From CAYRML01 sp050942825 (GTDB taxonomy: Bacteria > Bacillota > Dehalobacteriia > UBA4068), in contig JBMNOA010000030.1 in assembly GCA_050942825.1 (NCBI GenBank), positions 1 to 21,246 on the forward strand: DNA of 21,246 bases, given 5' to 3'. The notes under the pieces are model-generated. The model was not told the origin of the DNA. It saw only the letters and a program-made list of their open reading frames with translations, and did no database searches. Below are positions 1-8,044 of this stretch, in pieces. A program made the position numbers and the translations under genes. Numbering within the stretch: the first letter of the stretch is position 1; the number at the start of each line of letters is the position of its first letter.

Positions 1-80
1 ATAGATATTATATAAATGTATGTGTATAAAAAAAATTATAAGAAAAGCAGGATATCTAAGGAACAAATGCCAATAAAAAA

Positions 81-109
81 TAGACATATATAAAGTAGTT
101 ATTTATTAG
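81..109 (+). promoter_or_regulatory. Possible promoter of the GH18-like gene
   Basis: TAGACA at 81-86 and TATTAG at 104-109 are separated by exactly 17 bases and would start transcription about 25 bases before the start codon at 141. The -35 box is the same hexamer seen before ilvB, but the -10 is weak (4 of 6) and the whole region is very AT-rich, so a chance match is possible. Confidence 0.35.
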
Positions 110-140
110 CAATAAAATAGCAACAGAAAGGATTTTGGTG

Positions 141-1526
141 ATGAAAAGTAAGTGTATTATCTTTATAATATTGCTGGCATTGGTAATTATGGCTATTCCT
201 TTTACCTCTTTTGCAGCCACTAATGATATTTCTATGGTGATTAATGGCAGTAAGGTAGTTCCTGACCAAAAGCCTTTTGTCGACGATGGTGTTACTATGG
301 TTCCCCTGCGTTTTGTTGGAGATCCCATAGGCGCTGCTTTAGCTTGGGATAATGAAACTAAAACGGCTACCCTTGCCAAAGGTGATTTGTGGGTGCAAAT
401 AACTGTGGGAAATAAAACGGCTTTAGTCAATGGAGTTCCCAAAACTATGCTCAAACCAGCCATGGCTAATGGCGGACGTATATTTATGCCTATGCGTTTT
501 GTTTCTGAAGGGTTAGGGGCTACGGTAGAGTGGATTAAATCCCCACCCACCGTAAATGTGGCCTTCTCAGATATGTCGGTTACTCCCAGCTTTAAATTTA
601 CCGGCTATTATTATACCTCTGGCTCCTATTCCGAGATGCAAAAAAATAAAGATATCTTTACTGATGTTATACATTTTGCCTATGAGGTCAATGAAGACGG
701 CACTATCGGTGCCAAAAGTACTTTAGCCACTGATAAATTTATACCGGACGGGCTGAATCTGGCTCAGTCCTATGGTATGAAAACCTTGCTGTTGTTCACC
801 ACCAAAAATCGTGCCGCATCCGATGCTATGTTAGCCAGCCCTCAATTACGATCTATTGCTATCAAAAATATTGTTTCTTTAGTCAAATCAAATGGATTTC
901 ACGGCGTTGATCTGGATTTCGAAACTGTAAGCACTTCTAGACGCGATGATTTTACTGCTTTTGTTAAGGAATTAAAAACAGCACTCGGTAAGTCATATAT
1001 TGTTTCTCTTTCCTTGATGCCCAGAAGCAGCGATAGTCAAACCTGGCTCAATGGCTATGATTATGCAGCTTTGGCTAAATATGCTGATCAATGCATCGTA
1101 ATGCTTTATAATCAACATTACTCTAGCAGCGCACCGGGCCCGGTAGCCGGGGCCGATTGGTTTGAAAAGACCATTAAATACCTTTTGCAATATATACCGG
1201 CCCATAAATTCCATGCCGGAATCGGTGCTTATGGCTACAGTTGGCCTGTGGCCGGCGGCAATGCTACCTCTATCAGGATAGCGACAGCTCATGATCTGGC
1301 TTTGAATCAGGGTGTTTTTATCAAGAGGGACGCTATCAGCGGTGTGCCTTGGTTCCAGTATACTAAAAAAAACGGTGCTTTATATGAAGTCTGGTTTGAA
1401 GATGCTGTGAGCTTGGCTCAAAAGGCTGCTTTAGCTAGAAAATATGATCTGGCAGGTGTGGCAGTTTGGAGAATGGATTTTGTTCCTCGAGATTGCTGGT
1501 TAGCAATGAAAAATATAACAAAATAA
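141..1526 (+). CDS. Secreted copper-amine-oxidase-N domain / GH18 glycosidase-like protein
   Basis: This 461-residue protein is probably exported and acts on a cell-surface or extracellular glycan. Residues 1-25 form a signal peptide: a basic start, a long hydrophobic core, and a cleavage region ending TSFA. Residues about 29-140 match the copper amine oxidase N-terminal domain, with two copies of the (V/M)P(L/M)RF motif at about 54 and 116. In Bacillota this domain acts as a wall or substrate-binding module rather than an oxidase. Residues about 150-461 are a glycoside hydrolase family 18 barrel of the YaaH/SleL type. The signature strand reads FHGVDLDFE, keeping D257, D259 and the catalytic acid E261, but with His254 where the first Asp of DxxDxDxE is usual. 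The ATG at 141 is chosen over the in-frame TTG at 135 and GTG at 138 because GAAAGGA at 126-132 lies 8 bases from it. Family GH18 is fairly sure; the substrate is unknown, with peptidoglycan or spore cortex as candidates. It stands alone before a terminator. Confidence 0.85.
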   Translation: MKSKCIIFIILLALVIMAIPFTSFAATNDISMVINGSKVVPDQKPFVDDGVTMVPLRFVGDPIGAALAWDNETKTATLAKGDLWVQITVGNKTALVNGVPKTMLKPAMANGGRIFMPMRFVSEGLGATVEWIKSPPTVNVAFSDMSVTPSFKFTGYYYTSGSYSEMQKNKDIFTDVIHFAYEVNEDGTIGAKSTLATDKFIPDGLNLAQSYGMKTLLLFTTKNRAASDAMLASPQLRSIAIKNIVSLVKSNGFHGVDLDFETVSTSRRDDFTAFVKELKTALGKSYIVSLSLMPRSSDSQTWLNGYDYAALAKYADQCIVMLYNQHYSSSAPGPVAGADWFEKTIKYLLQYIPAHKFHAGIGAYGYSWPVAGGNATSIRIATAHDLALNQGVFIKRDAISGVPWFQYTKKNGALYEVWFEDAVSLAQKAALARKYDLAGVAVWRMDFVPRDCWLAMKNITK

Positions 1527-1533
1527 AAATAAA

Positions 1534-1577
1534 AAAGTTAGAGGGTCTTATCAATATGATCCTTTAACTTTTTTTTT
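1534..1577 (+). terminator. Intrinsic terminator of the GH18-like gene
   Basis: A 14-bp stem with two G-U pairs joins 1534-1547 to 1558-1571 around a 10-base loop and runs into a stretch of nine T. It begins 8 bases after the stop codon. Confidence 0.85.
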
Positions 1578-1617
1578 ATGTCAATAAGTACCATACAACA
1601 AAAATCTCCTATTAAAA

Positions 1618-1646
1618 TAGACAAAATAGTATTTCAATGGTATAAT
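1618..1646 (+). promoter_or_regulatory. Sigma-A type promoter of the ilvBN operon
   Basis: TAGACA (1618-1623) and a perfect TATAAT (1641-1646) are spaced by 17 bases. Transcription should start near 1653, giving a leader of about 75 bases. I see no T-box specifier, conserved T-box motif or leucine-rich leader peptide in it, so regulation by classic branched-chain attenuation is not supported. The leader contains a 10-bp direct repeat (see findings). Confidence 0.7.
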
Positions 1647-1728
1647 GAATTCTGTAGCTTATAAACTGGGGTAGATATATCTCTATTATAATATAGGAAA
1701 AATTCCTGTAGCTTAGGGAGTGAAATCA

Positions 1729-3396
1729 TTGCTTTTATCTGGTGGAGAAGTTGTTGTTCAGGCATTAAAAAAAGAAGGCGTAGATACCGTTTTTGGCTAT
1801 CCCGGAGGAGTAGCCCTACCTCTTTATGATTGTTTATATGACTCGGGAATTCGCCATATATTAACTCGTCATGAGCAGGGTGCTATTCATGCTGCTGACG
1901 GCTATGCTAGATTAAGCGGTAAAGTCGGTGTTTGTATTGCCACATCCGGTCCTGGAGCTACTAATCTGGTGACGGGTATTGCTACTGCTCATATGGATTC
2001 CGTACCCCTGGTTTGCATTACTTGCCAAGTTGCTTTATCGCTTTTGGGCAAAGATTCTTTTCAGGAGGCGGATATTTCCGGTATTGCCACGCCTATAACC
2101 AAACATAATTTTATGGTTAGAGATTATAAAATGTTGCCGGAAGCTTTAGCAAAAGCTTTTTATATCGCAAGAACCGGTCGTCCCGGTCCTGTTTTGATTG
2201 ATATACCAAAAGATGTTCTGACACAAAAAATGCCGTTTAATTATCCGAAAAATTTGAAGCTTAAAGGTTACAGACCCATATTGCAAGGTGATGAAAAAGC
2301 CGTTTCTGCGGTTGTTGATGCATTGGCAGCAGCGAAAAAGCCTTTACTTATTATAGGTGGTGGTTGTGTTTCTGCCGATGTCAGCTCTTATGTGGAAGAG
2401 TTGGTAAATAAAACAGGCATTCCTTTCGTGTCGACTTTGATGGGGCTTTCTGCCATTGACAAAGACCATCCGCTTAATTTGGGCATGATTGGCATGCATG
2501 GTACATATGCCGCCAATATTGCAGCTTGTCATTGTGATTTATTGATTGGTTTGGGAGCCCGTTTTGATGATAGAGTAACTGGGGCAGTCAGTCAATTTGC
2601 TCCTTTGGCCAAAATAGCACATTTTGATGTGGATCCCTCAGAAATAAATAAAATAGTTAAAGTCGATTTTAGTGTTTTAGGAGACTTACGTTGGTCAGTG
2701 CCGTATTTTGCCTCTATGGTCGATAAGATGACTGATATTTCTCCCTGGCAAGCAGAGATCAAAGAATTAAAAGAGAATTATCCTCTTAAATATGATGATA
2801 ACGCCACTTTTATGAAACCACAGGCTGTTATTGAGCTTATGAATGATTATCTTACCGATGATGCCGTTATTGTTACCGATGTCGGTCAGCATCAAATGTG
2901 GGCCGCTCAATATGCTCATGTGACCGGGCCCAGAAGATTTTTGTCATCAGGCGGGTTGGGTACTATGGGATATGGTTTGCCTTCGGCCATAGGTGCTTCT
3001 ATTGTTTGTCCTAATCAAGATATTTGGTTGATCACTGGTGATGGTAGCATTATGATGAATTGCCAGGAAATCGCTACTGCCGTAGAAGAAAATTGCCGTA
3101 TCAAAGTATTGATTCTTAATAATCGTGGTTTAGGCATGGTACGACAATGGCAAAGACTTTTTTATGACAATCGTTATAGCGGTTCCCGTCATGAAAAACC
3201 TACCGATTTTGCTAAATTGGCAGAAGCCCTAGGTGCAAAGGGTCTGAACGTGTTAAAAAGAGAGGAATTGCCGCCAGCTATGGCTGTAGCTGCCGAATCT
3301 ACGGGTCCTGTATTTTTAAATATCAGAGTTGATGACGATGAAAATGTTATGCCTATGGTGGCGCCAAATTCAGCTCTACATCAAATGCTATATTAA
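1729..3396 (+). CDS. ilvB: Acetolactate synthase large (catalytic) subunit
   Basis: The enzyme condenses two pyruvates to acetolactate, or pyruvate with 2-oxobutyrate, as the first shared step of valine, leucine and isoleucine synthesis. It uses thiamine diphosphate (ThDP) and FAD. The 555-residue length is normal for the anabolic form. Visible features are the N-terminal pyrimidine-binding domain with FGYPGG and the ThDP-activating Glu49 in RHEQGAIHAADGYAR, the central FAD-binding domain, and the C-terminal pyrophosphate domain with GDGS at 437-440 ending in NN at 464-465. The TTG at 1729 is preferred because AGGGAG (1715-1720) is 8 bases away. The in-frame GTG at 1720 overlaps that ribosome site and would add only three residues. 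The regulatory subunit gene follows after 97 bases, which supports an anabolic rather than a catabolic (AlsS) role. Confidence 0.95.
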   Translation: MLLSGGEVVVQALKKEGVDTVFGYPGGVALPLYDCLYDSGIRHILTRHEQGAIHAADGYARLSGKVGVCIATSGPGATNLVTGIATAHMDSVPLVCITCQVALSLLGKDSFQEADISGIATPITKHNFMVRDYKMLPEALAKAFYIARTGRPGPVLIDIPKDVLTQKMPFNYPKNLKLKGYRPILQGDEKAVSAVVDALAAAKKPLLIIGGGCVSADVSSYVEELVNKTGIPFVSTLMGLSAIDKDHPLNLGMIGMHGTYAANIAACHCDLLIGLGARFDDRVTGAVSQFAPLAKIAHFDVDPSEINKIVKVDFSVLGDLRWSVPYFASMVDKMTDISPWQAEIKELKENYPLKYDDNATFMKPQAVIELMNDYLTDDAVIVTDVGQHQMWAAQYAHVTGPRRFLSSGGLGTMGYGLPSAIGASIVCPNQDIWLITGDGSIMMNCQEIATAVEENCRIKVLILNNRGLGMVRQWQRLFYDNRYSGSRHEKPTDFAKLAEALGAKGLNVLKREELPPAMAVAAESTGPVFLNIRVDDDENVMPMVAPNSALHQMLY

Positions 3397-3493
3397 ATAT
3401 AAAACATTAATAATAAATTAGTTATAACTATTTAAATTTTGTTTCAAGACATAATTCTTAAACATCGAGATATTATAGTTAAGGAGGTTAGTG

Positions 3494-3994
3494 ATGAAAC
3501 ATACTTTGGCAGTCTTGGTGGAAAACCGCCCGGGAGTATTGACCCATGTTTCCGGCTTGATCTCCCGCAGAGGGTTTAATATAGAAAGCATTGCAGCTTC
3601 TTCTACCGAGGAACCCGATATTACACGTATCTCTATTGTAGTAGAGGTAGCAGCTCAAGAAGAATTGGACCAAATTACTACTCAGTTGGCCAAACTAATA
3701 GAAGTCATCAAAGTTCTTGATTTGACTGAGGTAGATCATATTGCCAGAGAAATGGCTTTGATAAAAGTTCGCGCTTCCTCCAACAGTAGGTCCGATATTA
3801 CTAATGTGGTGGACATATTCAGAGCCAAAATTATTGATGTTCATCCGGAAACTATGGTCATCGAGGTTACCGGCGAATCTACTAAAATAGATGCTTTTTG
3901 TGATCTGATGGAACAACATGGTATAGTTGAAATTATTAGAACCGGAGAAATTTTCTTATCCCGCTCTCCGGAAAGTGCGGCACATGGTATTTAG
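3494..3994 (+). CDS. ilvN: Acetolactate synthase small (regulatory) subunit
   Basis: This 166-residue protein binds the large subunit, raises its activity and gives feedback inhibition by valine. The N-terminal ACT domain (about 1-75) carries the family pattern VLVENRPGVLTHVSGLISRR and FNIESIA, and the C-terminal ALS_ss_C domain follows to about residue 160 (typical EVTGE...I..F..L). The ATG at 3494 lies 6 bases after AAGGAGG at 3481-3487; the GTG at 3491 is also in frame but is only 3 bases from it. It could equally be labelled ilvH. The gap from ilvB contains a 12-bp perfect palindrome (3419-3430) but no convincing terminator. Confidence 0.93.
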   Translation: MKHTLAVLVENRPGVLTHVSGLISRRGFNIESIAASSTEEPDITRISIVVEVAAQEELDQITTQLAKLIEVIKVLDLTEVDHIAREMALIKVRASSNSRSDITNVVDIFRAKIIDVHPETMVIEVTGESTKIDAFCDLMEQHGIVEIIRTGEIFLSRSPESAAHGI

Positions 3995-4036
3995 GAGTAT
4001 TTAATAATATTGTTTATCGAGGAGGATAACCCTATA

Positions 4037-5059
4037 ATGAAAATCGGTATACCAAGGGCCTTGCTTTATTATTATTATTTCCCCTTATGGAATCGTTTTT
4101 TTAAAGAATTGGGATGTGAAGTTGTTGTTTCCCCGATTACTAATAAAAAAATTGTCAATCAGGGCAGTAAAGTCAGTGTACCGGAAATTTGCGTTCCTAT
4201 CAAAATTTTCAATGGTCACGTTCTGGAATTGAATGAGATGGGTGTGGATTATATCTTTGCTCCACGCATGATTACTATTGAAAAGGGCAAAACCTTTTGT
4301 CCAAAATTTTTAGGTTTGACTGATATGTTGCGCTATACTTTTCCCGAATTCCAGCATAAATTTATTGTTCCCTGTATCAAAGGCAAAACCGATTGGGATA
4401 TGAGTGTAAAACTGTTACTGGAAGACCCATTCTTGTCCCAATACAGTGCTTTGCAATTAAAAAGGGCTTGGAAACAGGGTGTACTCGAATGGCAAAAATT
4501 CAGAGCCATAAATCGCTTGGGCTATACATTGGAGGAGTCCTTATCACTTTATGATAAAGATGGTATGCCTCAAGCCAAAGAAAGAAATGAAGATGTGTCC
4601 ATTGCCATTATTGGTTATGTTTATGATATGTATGATCAATTTGTCAGCATGGAAGCAGTCAAAAAGCTGGCAGCTATGGGTGTAAATGTCTATACTTTTG
4701 AAATGTTGGAGCAAGAGTATATCGACAAATACATCAAACCGATGAAAAAGTCCGTTTTCTGGACGTTTTCCAACAAAATGTTTGGCGCCGGTATGCATTA
4801 TTATGAAGATCCCAAAATCGATGGCTTGATTTATTTAACAGCTTTTGGTTGCGGTCCCGATTCTTTGATCGGGAAAATCTTGGAACTGGATTCCGATAAT
4901 TATGGCAAGCCATTTCTTACTATGCGTGTTGATGAACATAGTGGAGAAAATCATTTGCAAACACGTATAGAAGCATTTGTTGATATGTTAAAACGTAAAA
5001 AACATTATAGCCAAAACAATATCGTCGAATTAAAAAAAAATTCTCTTACAAAGGAGTAA
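4037..5059 (+). CDS. Acyl-CoA dehydratase activase-related protein, HgdB-like (COG3580-like)
   Basis: The 340-residue product resembles the DUF2229/2-hydroxyglutaryl-CoA dehydratase D-component family. It starts MKIGIPRALLYYYYFPLW, a family hallmark, and has conserved Cys at 52 (PEIC), 88 (TFCP) and 113 (VPC), plus a late FGCGPDS motif, as expected for Fe-S ligands. In many Bacillota this unit is one segment of a very large fused protein that also holds the BcrAD/HgdC ATPase; here the parts are separate genes. The ATG at 4037 is used with GAGGAGG at 4019-4025, 11 bases away. A TTG at 4010 would extend the frame by nine residues through the ribosome site and is unlikely. It follows ilvN by 42 bases without a terminator and is followed by its partner after 6 bases. 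The family is well supported; the actual substrate is unknown. Confidence 0.8.
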   Translation: MKIGIPRALLYYYYFPLWNRFFKELGCEVVVSPITNKKIVNQGSKVSVPEICVPIKIFNGHVLELNEMGVDYIFAPRMITIEKGKTFCPKFLGLTDMLRYTFPEFQHKFIVPCIKGKTDWDMSVKLLLEDPFLSQYSALQLKRAWKQGVLEWQKFRAINRLGYTLEESLSLYDKDGMPQAKERNEDVSIAIIGYVYDMYDQFVSMEAVKKLAAMGVNVYTFEMLEQEYIDKYIKPMKKSVFWTFSNKMFGAGMHYYEDPKIDGLIYLTAFGCGPDSLIGKILELDSDNYGKPFLTMRVDEHSGENHLQTRIEAFVDMLKRKKHYSQNNIVELKKNSLTKE

Positions 5060-5065
5060 TGCCCA

Positions 5066-6181
5066 GTGAAACTATCCTTTCCTTATATGGGAGAAACTGC
5101 GGTAGCCTATCAAAAACTTGCTACCATGTTTGGACATGAATTGGTTCGGCCCCTCAAACCCACCCAAAGAACAATTGATTTAGGCGTCAAATATGCTCCC
5201 GAATTTGCTTGTTTCCCGCTTAAAGTATTGTTAGGCTCTTATCTGGAGGCAATAGAAGCGGGGGCAGATACTATAGTATCAACGGGTGGCAATGGACCTT
5301 GTCGTGCTGGATATTATGGTGAAGTACATAAAAAAACCATCAACAATCTGGGCTATGATACGAAAATTATTATTCTTGATGCCTTATACCATAATTACAA
5401 AATTTTGTTTAAAGATCTCAACTCCATCAGAGGAAAAACCTCTTTAAAGCAGACCTTTTATGTACTCAAAATGATCTATAAAGCTATCAAAGCCATGGAC
5501 AAAGTGGAAAAAAGGATCTGTGCTATGCGTCCTTATGAAGTAAAACGTGGCACGGTCAATATAATCTGGGAAAATATGCAAAAAATGATCGATGATGCTT
5601 TTACCATAGAAGCCGTAAAAGAGGCGGAAAATATTACTAATGCTGATCTTGACGCGGTAGAATTAATACCGGTAGAGGAGAAAGACCGTTTACGAATCGG
5701 TATTATCGGTGAGATATATGTGGTTATGGAAAGTTCCACCAATATGCGGATGGAACAAAAACTGGCTGATTTAGGATGCGAAGCATTGCGCAGTCAGTAT
5801 TTGAGTGATTGGATCGATTTTAATATCATTCCTAACATTTTTTCTCATCCTCATGAAGCGATAGTGAAAAAAATGGGACAACAATTCTTCAAGATACCCA
5901 TTGGCGGCCATGCACAGGAAAATATGGGTTGGATTGCGCAGTATAAAGAATGGGGTTTTGATGGTGTCGTACATTTATTCCCTTTTGGATGTTTGCCAGA
6001 GTTGATGTCTCAAAGCATCATTCCTACCATTTCTAAAGATTTAGATATTCCTGTTATTTCTTTCCCTCTTGATGAGCAAAGCGGTTTGGCCAATAATATG
6101 ACCAGGTTGGAGGCTTTTATTGATCTGATAAAAGCTAAAAAATATGGTGTTGCAAGTAGGAAAAAAGGTGGTGCGGCGTAA
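5066..6181 (+). CDS. Acyl-CoA dehydratase activase-related protein, HgdB-like (COG3581-like)
   Basis: This 371-residue protein is the second HgdB-like unit of the triad. It begins MKLSFPYMGE and has conserved Cys49 (EFACFPLK) and Cys79 (GNGPCRAGYYG), followed near the C-terminus by FPFGCLPE and FPLDEQSG, the usual motif set of the COG3581 half of fused activase proteins. These cysteines probably hold an Fe-S cluster. It starts with GTG at 5066, 9 bases after AAGGAG (5051-5056), which overlaps the end of the preceding gene. The 6-base gap on the left and 4-base gap on the right point to one transcript and probably one complex. It lacks any ATP-binding motif, so energy would come from the next protein. 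The family call is good; the physiological reaction is not known. Confidence 0.8.
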   Translation: MKLSFPYMGETAVAYQKLATMFGHELVRPLKPTQRTIDLGVKYAPEFACFPLKVLLGSYLEAIEAGADTIVSTGGNGPCRAGYYGEVHKKTINNLGYDTKIIILDALYHNYKILFKDLNSIRGKTSLKQTFYVLKMIYKAIKAMDKVEKRICAMRPYEVKRGTVNIIWENMQKMIDDAFTIEAVKEAENITNADLDAVELIPVEEKDRLRIGIIGEIYVVMESSTNMRMEQKLADLGCEALRSQYLSDWIDFNIIPNIFSHPHEAIVKKMGQQFFKIPIGGHAQENMGWIAQYKEWGFDGVVHLFPFGCLPELMSQSIIPTISKDLDIPVISFPLDEQSGLANNMTRLEAFIDLIKAKKYGVASRKKGGAA

Positions 6182-6185
6182 TTTT

Positions 6186-7163
6186 ATGGTAAAAGAGCAA
6201 GTTTATTTGGGTATTGACGTTGGATCTGTTAGTACAAATCTAGTGGCAATAGATCAAGAGGGTAAGGTAATCTATTCTTGCTATATGCGTGCAGGTGGTC
6301 AACCCATGGAATCGGTCAAGGCTTCTTTAAGGGAATTAAAAAAGAAACATGGCGATATCGAAGTATTGGGTGTCGGAGCTACGGGCAGCGGACGCCAATT
6401 GGTAGGTATTATGGTTGGTGCTGATGTTATCAAAAATGAAATTACTGCCCATGCTACGGCCACAACCTATTTTTACCCTGATGTGCGGACAATTTTTGAA
6501 ATCGGCGGTCAGGATAGCAAAATTATTAATATCAAAGATGGTATTGTTGTTGATTTTGCTATGAACAGTGTTTGTGCCGCAGGTACAGGATCCTTTTTAG
6601 ACCATCAGGCAGAGCGTTTGCATATACCAATAGAGCAATTTGGTGATTTGGCTTTATCTGCTGATAGAGACGTTAGGATAGCAGGACGTTGTACTGTTTT
6701 TGCCGAATCGGATATGATTGCTAAACAGCAATATGGCTTTTCTAAGGCGGAGATCATCAAAGGACTTTGTGAGGCCTTGGTTCGCAACTATATCACTAAT
6801 CTGGGAAGAGGCAAAAATCTGGAGCCTCCTTATGTATTTCAAGGCGGTGTGGCTGCCAATAAAGGTATTTGTGCTGCTTTTGAAAAAGAAATGGAACATC
6901 CGGTCATTGTTCCTGAGCATTTTGGTATTATGGGCGCTATCGGAGCGGCTTTGCTGGCTCAGGATAAAATAAGTATGTCAGGCGAAAAAACTAAATTCCG
7001 AGGTTTTGATTTGGTTGACATGGAATTTATTTCCAGAAGTTTTGAATGTGATCAATGTTCTAATTCATGTGAAATTATTCAGGTAGTATTAGAAGGTGAT
7101 CCGGTAGCTTCTTGGGGAGACCGTTGTGGACGTTATACAAATGAGATAGTAGAATCTTCATAA
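6186..7163 (+). CDS. BcrAD/BadFG/HgdC-type ATPase, 2-hydroxyacyl-CoA dehydratase activator
   Basis: Proteins of this family use ATP to push a low-potential electron from an Fe-S cluster into a dehydratase. The 325-residue sequence has the actin-fold phosphate loop GIDVGSVSTNLV, the GVGATGSGR and EIGGQDSK motifs, and the adenosine motif FQGGVAANKG. Cys130 (SVCAAGTGSFLD) and Cys169 (AGRCTVFAESD) are 39 residues apart, matching the two cluster ligands of HgdC from Acidaminococcus. An additional C-terminal set (Cys288, 291, 295 and 314) is typical of the form that works with the two preceding proteins. The ATG at 6186 fits the family N-terminus; an in-frame ATG at 6144 lies inside the previous gene. 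The ribosome site is only AAGGTGG, about 14 bases upstream, so translational coupling is likely. No dehydratase alpha/beta pair is present in the window. Confidence 0.88.
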   Translation: MVKEQVYLGIDVGSVSTNLVAIDQEGKVIYSCYMRAGGQPMESVKASLRELKKKHGDIEVLGVGATGSGRQLVGIMVGADVIKNEITAHATATTYFYPDVRTIFEIGGQDSKIINIKDGIVVDFAMNSVCAAGTGSFLDHQAERLHIPIEQFGDLALSADRDVRIAGRCTVFAESDMIAKQQYGFSKAEIIKGLCEALVRNYITNLGRGKNLEPPYVFQGGVAANKGICAAFEKEMEHPVIVPEHFGIMGAIGAALLAQDKISMSGEKTKFRGFDLVDMEFISRSFECDQCSNSCEIIQVVLEGDPVASWGDRCGRYTNEIVESS

Positions 7164-7184
7164 ATAAAAAAACTATAATAGATT

Positions 7185-7229
7185 AAAGCATTCCAAGCAT
7201 CAATACAAAATAACTTGGAGTGCTTTTTT
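7185..7229 (+). terminator. Terminator of the ilvBN-activase operon
   Basis: A 13-bp stem (7185-7197 with 7214-7226, one G-U pair) is followed by a T run. It lies 21 bases after the last stop codon. Confidence 0.85.
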
Positions 7230-7245
7230 GTTTATACTATTAAAT

Positions 7246-7287
7246 AAAAAGGACATAGGATACTCTTTTGTATCCTATGTCCAAAAA
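7246..7287 (-). terminator. Terminator of the cysteine-rich protein gene
   Basis: There is a perfect 13-bp inverted repeat, GGACATAGGATAC at 7251-7263 and its complement at 7270-7282, with a 6-base loop. Read on the minus strand it is followed by five T (7250-7246), so it terminates the minus-strand gene ending at 7336. It also has five A on the other side, so it is weak in the plus direction. Confidence 0.8.
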
Positions 7288-7335
7288 GGTAATCAACTTA
7301 GAGTTTTAGAAAAATTATTTTACTCTAATTGCCTT

Positions 7336-8010
7336 TTAACAGGGGCAACAATTTTTATCATGATCCTTTTTGATGATATCGCAAGGAGAATTGATGCCAT
7401 CATTGCATTCGCGTTTATCAGGCTCGAAGGCACCAGGTACACATATTTCTTTGAATATGGTTTGTCTGACTACAATGTCTACTACCAAGTTGATAGTGAT
7501 AGTAATATTTTCACAATCTACTTGTGTAACTATGGCTTTGACAGAGAGTATTCTGGTATTGAGGCAGTCTAATTTGGAGTCTGCAGCGCATTTTAGAGTG
7601 AAGTTTTGTATAGAAGTTACATTGTGAAACATAGCATCGCAGGGATTACAGGGGTTATGCAATTGTAATGGGAAATTGAAAAGCACGGTAGAAAGACACA
7701 TATTTTTGCAGTTGATGCATTGACAGTCGCGACTTATTTCTTGACAAGTGATATTTCCTGCCGGATTGATGGGGATGCATGTTCCGATAGGAGGCAAATT
7801 GGCGGATACTTTGTTAGGCATATTAACATGAGTGACGGGAATAACAACATCAATCGTCACTTCCGTGCATTGATGGCAGCTGTCAAGGACTGCTTGAACT
7901 AATGTTTTGACCCCTTGTGGCCTGTGGCACCTATTATTGTTAACATTACACGATAAACCGTTTCTATTACCACATATTAAACCCTTGTTACCGCAAGATA
8001 GACCTTTCAT
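7336..8010 (-). CDS. Cysteine-rich protein, coat-like, function unknown
   Basis: The 224-residue product has 23 cysteines (about 10 percent) and no signal peptide or membrane segment. The N-terminus has a short repeating pattern in which GLSC, GLIC and GLSC are each followed by Asn or Gly-Asn (residues 3-22). The middle has CxxC pairs (SCHQC, CINCKNMC, CNPCNPC), and a beta-rich, valine-rich segment near 150-185 precedes a Cys-rich tail ending NCCPC. The composition and the V-x-V-x strand pattern recall spore-coat or exosporium proteins of Clostridia and Negativicutes, but I recognise no named domain. The ATG at 8010 is chosen because AGAGGTG (8019-8025) is 8 bases upstream; the ATG at 8028 overlaps that site. 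The gene is monocistronic, with its own hairpin terminator and a possible sporulation-type -10 (8045-8053). It could also be a metal-binding or disulphide-crosslinked surface protein. Confidence 0.7.
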   Translation of the reverse strand: MKGLSCGNKGLICGNRNGLSCNVNNNRCHRPQGVKTLVQAVLDSCHQCTEVTIDVVIPVTHVNMPNKVSANLPPIGTCIPINPAGNITCQEISRDCQCINCKNMCLSTVLFNFPLQLHNPCNPCDAMFHNVTSIQNFTLKCAADSKLDCLNTRILSVKAIVTQVDCENITITINLVVDIVVRQTIFKEICVPGAFEPDKRECNDGINSPCDIIKKDHDKNCCPC

Positions 8011-8044
8011 AAAAACAACACCTCTCATAAAGATTTATTTAGTA

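Noticed and set aside
56..550. Minus-strand 164-codon frame over the start of the GH18-like gene
   Set aside because: It lies antisense to the signal peptide and CuAO-N domain of a well-supported gene and has no family features.
1618..1728. T-box or leucine attenuator before ilvB
   Set aside because: The leader is only about 75 bases, has no conserved T-box sequence, no terminator-antiterminator pair and no leader peptide rich in branched-chain codons.
3397..3493. Separate promoter for ilvN
   Set aside because: A TATTAT near 3472 exists but possible -35 boxes are more than 20 bases away. The 12-bp palindrome at 3419-3430 is AT-only except for one C and one G and may be chance.
7228..7572. 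Plus-strand open frame of 114 codons opposite the cysteine-rich gene
   Set aside because: It has no ribosome site, begins within a terminator region and lies antisense to a better-supported gene with its own ribosome site and terminator. It is Cys-poor and shows no recognisable motif.
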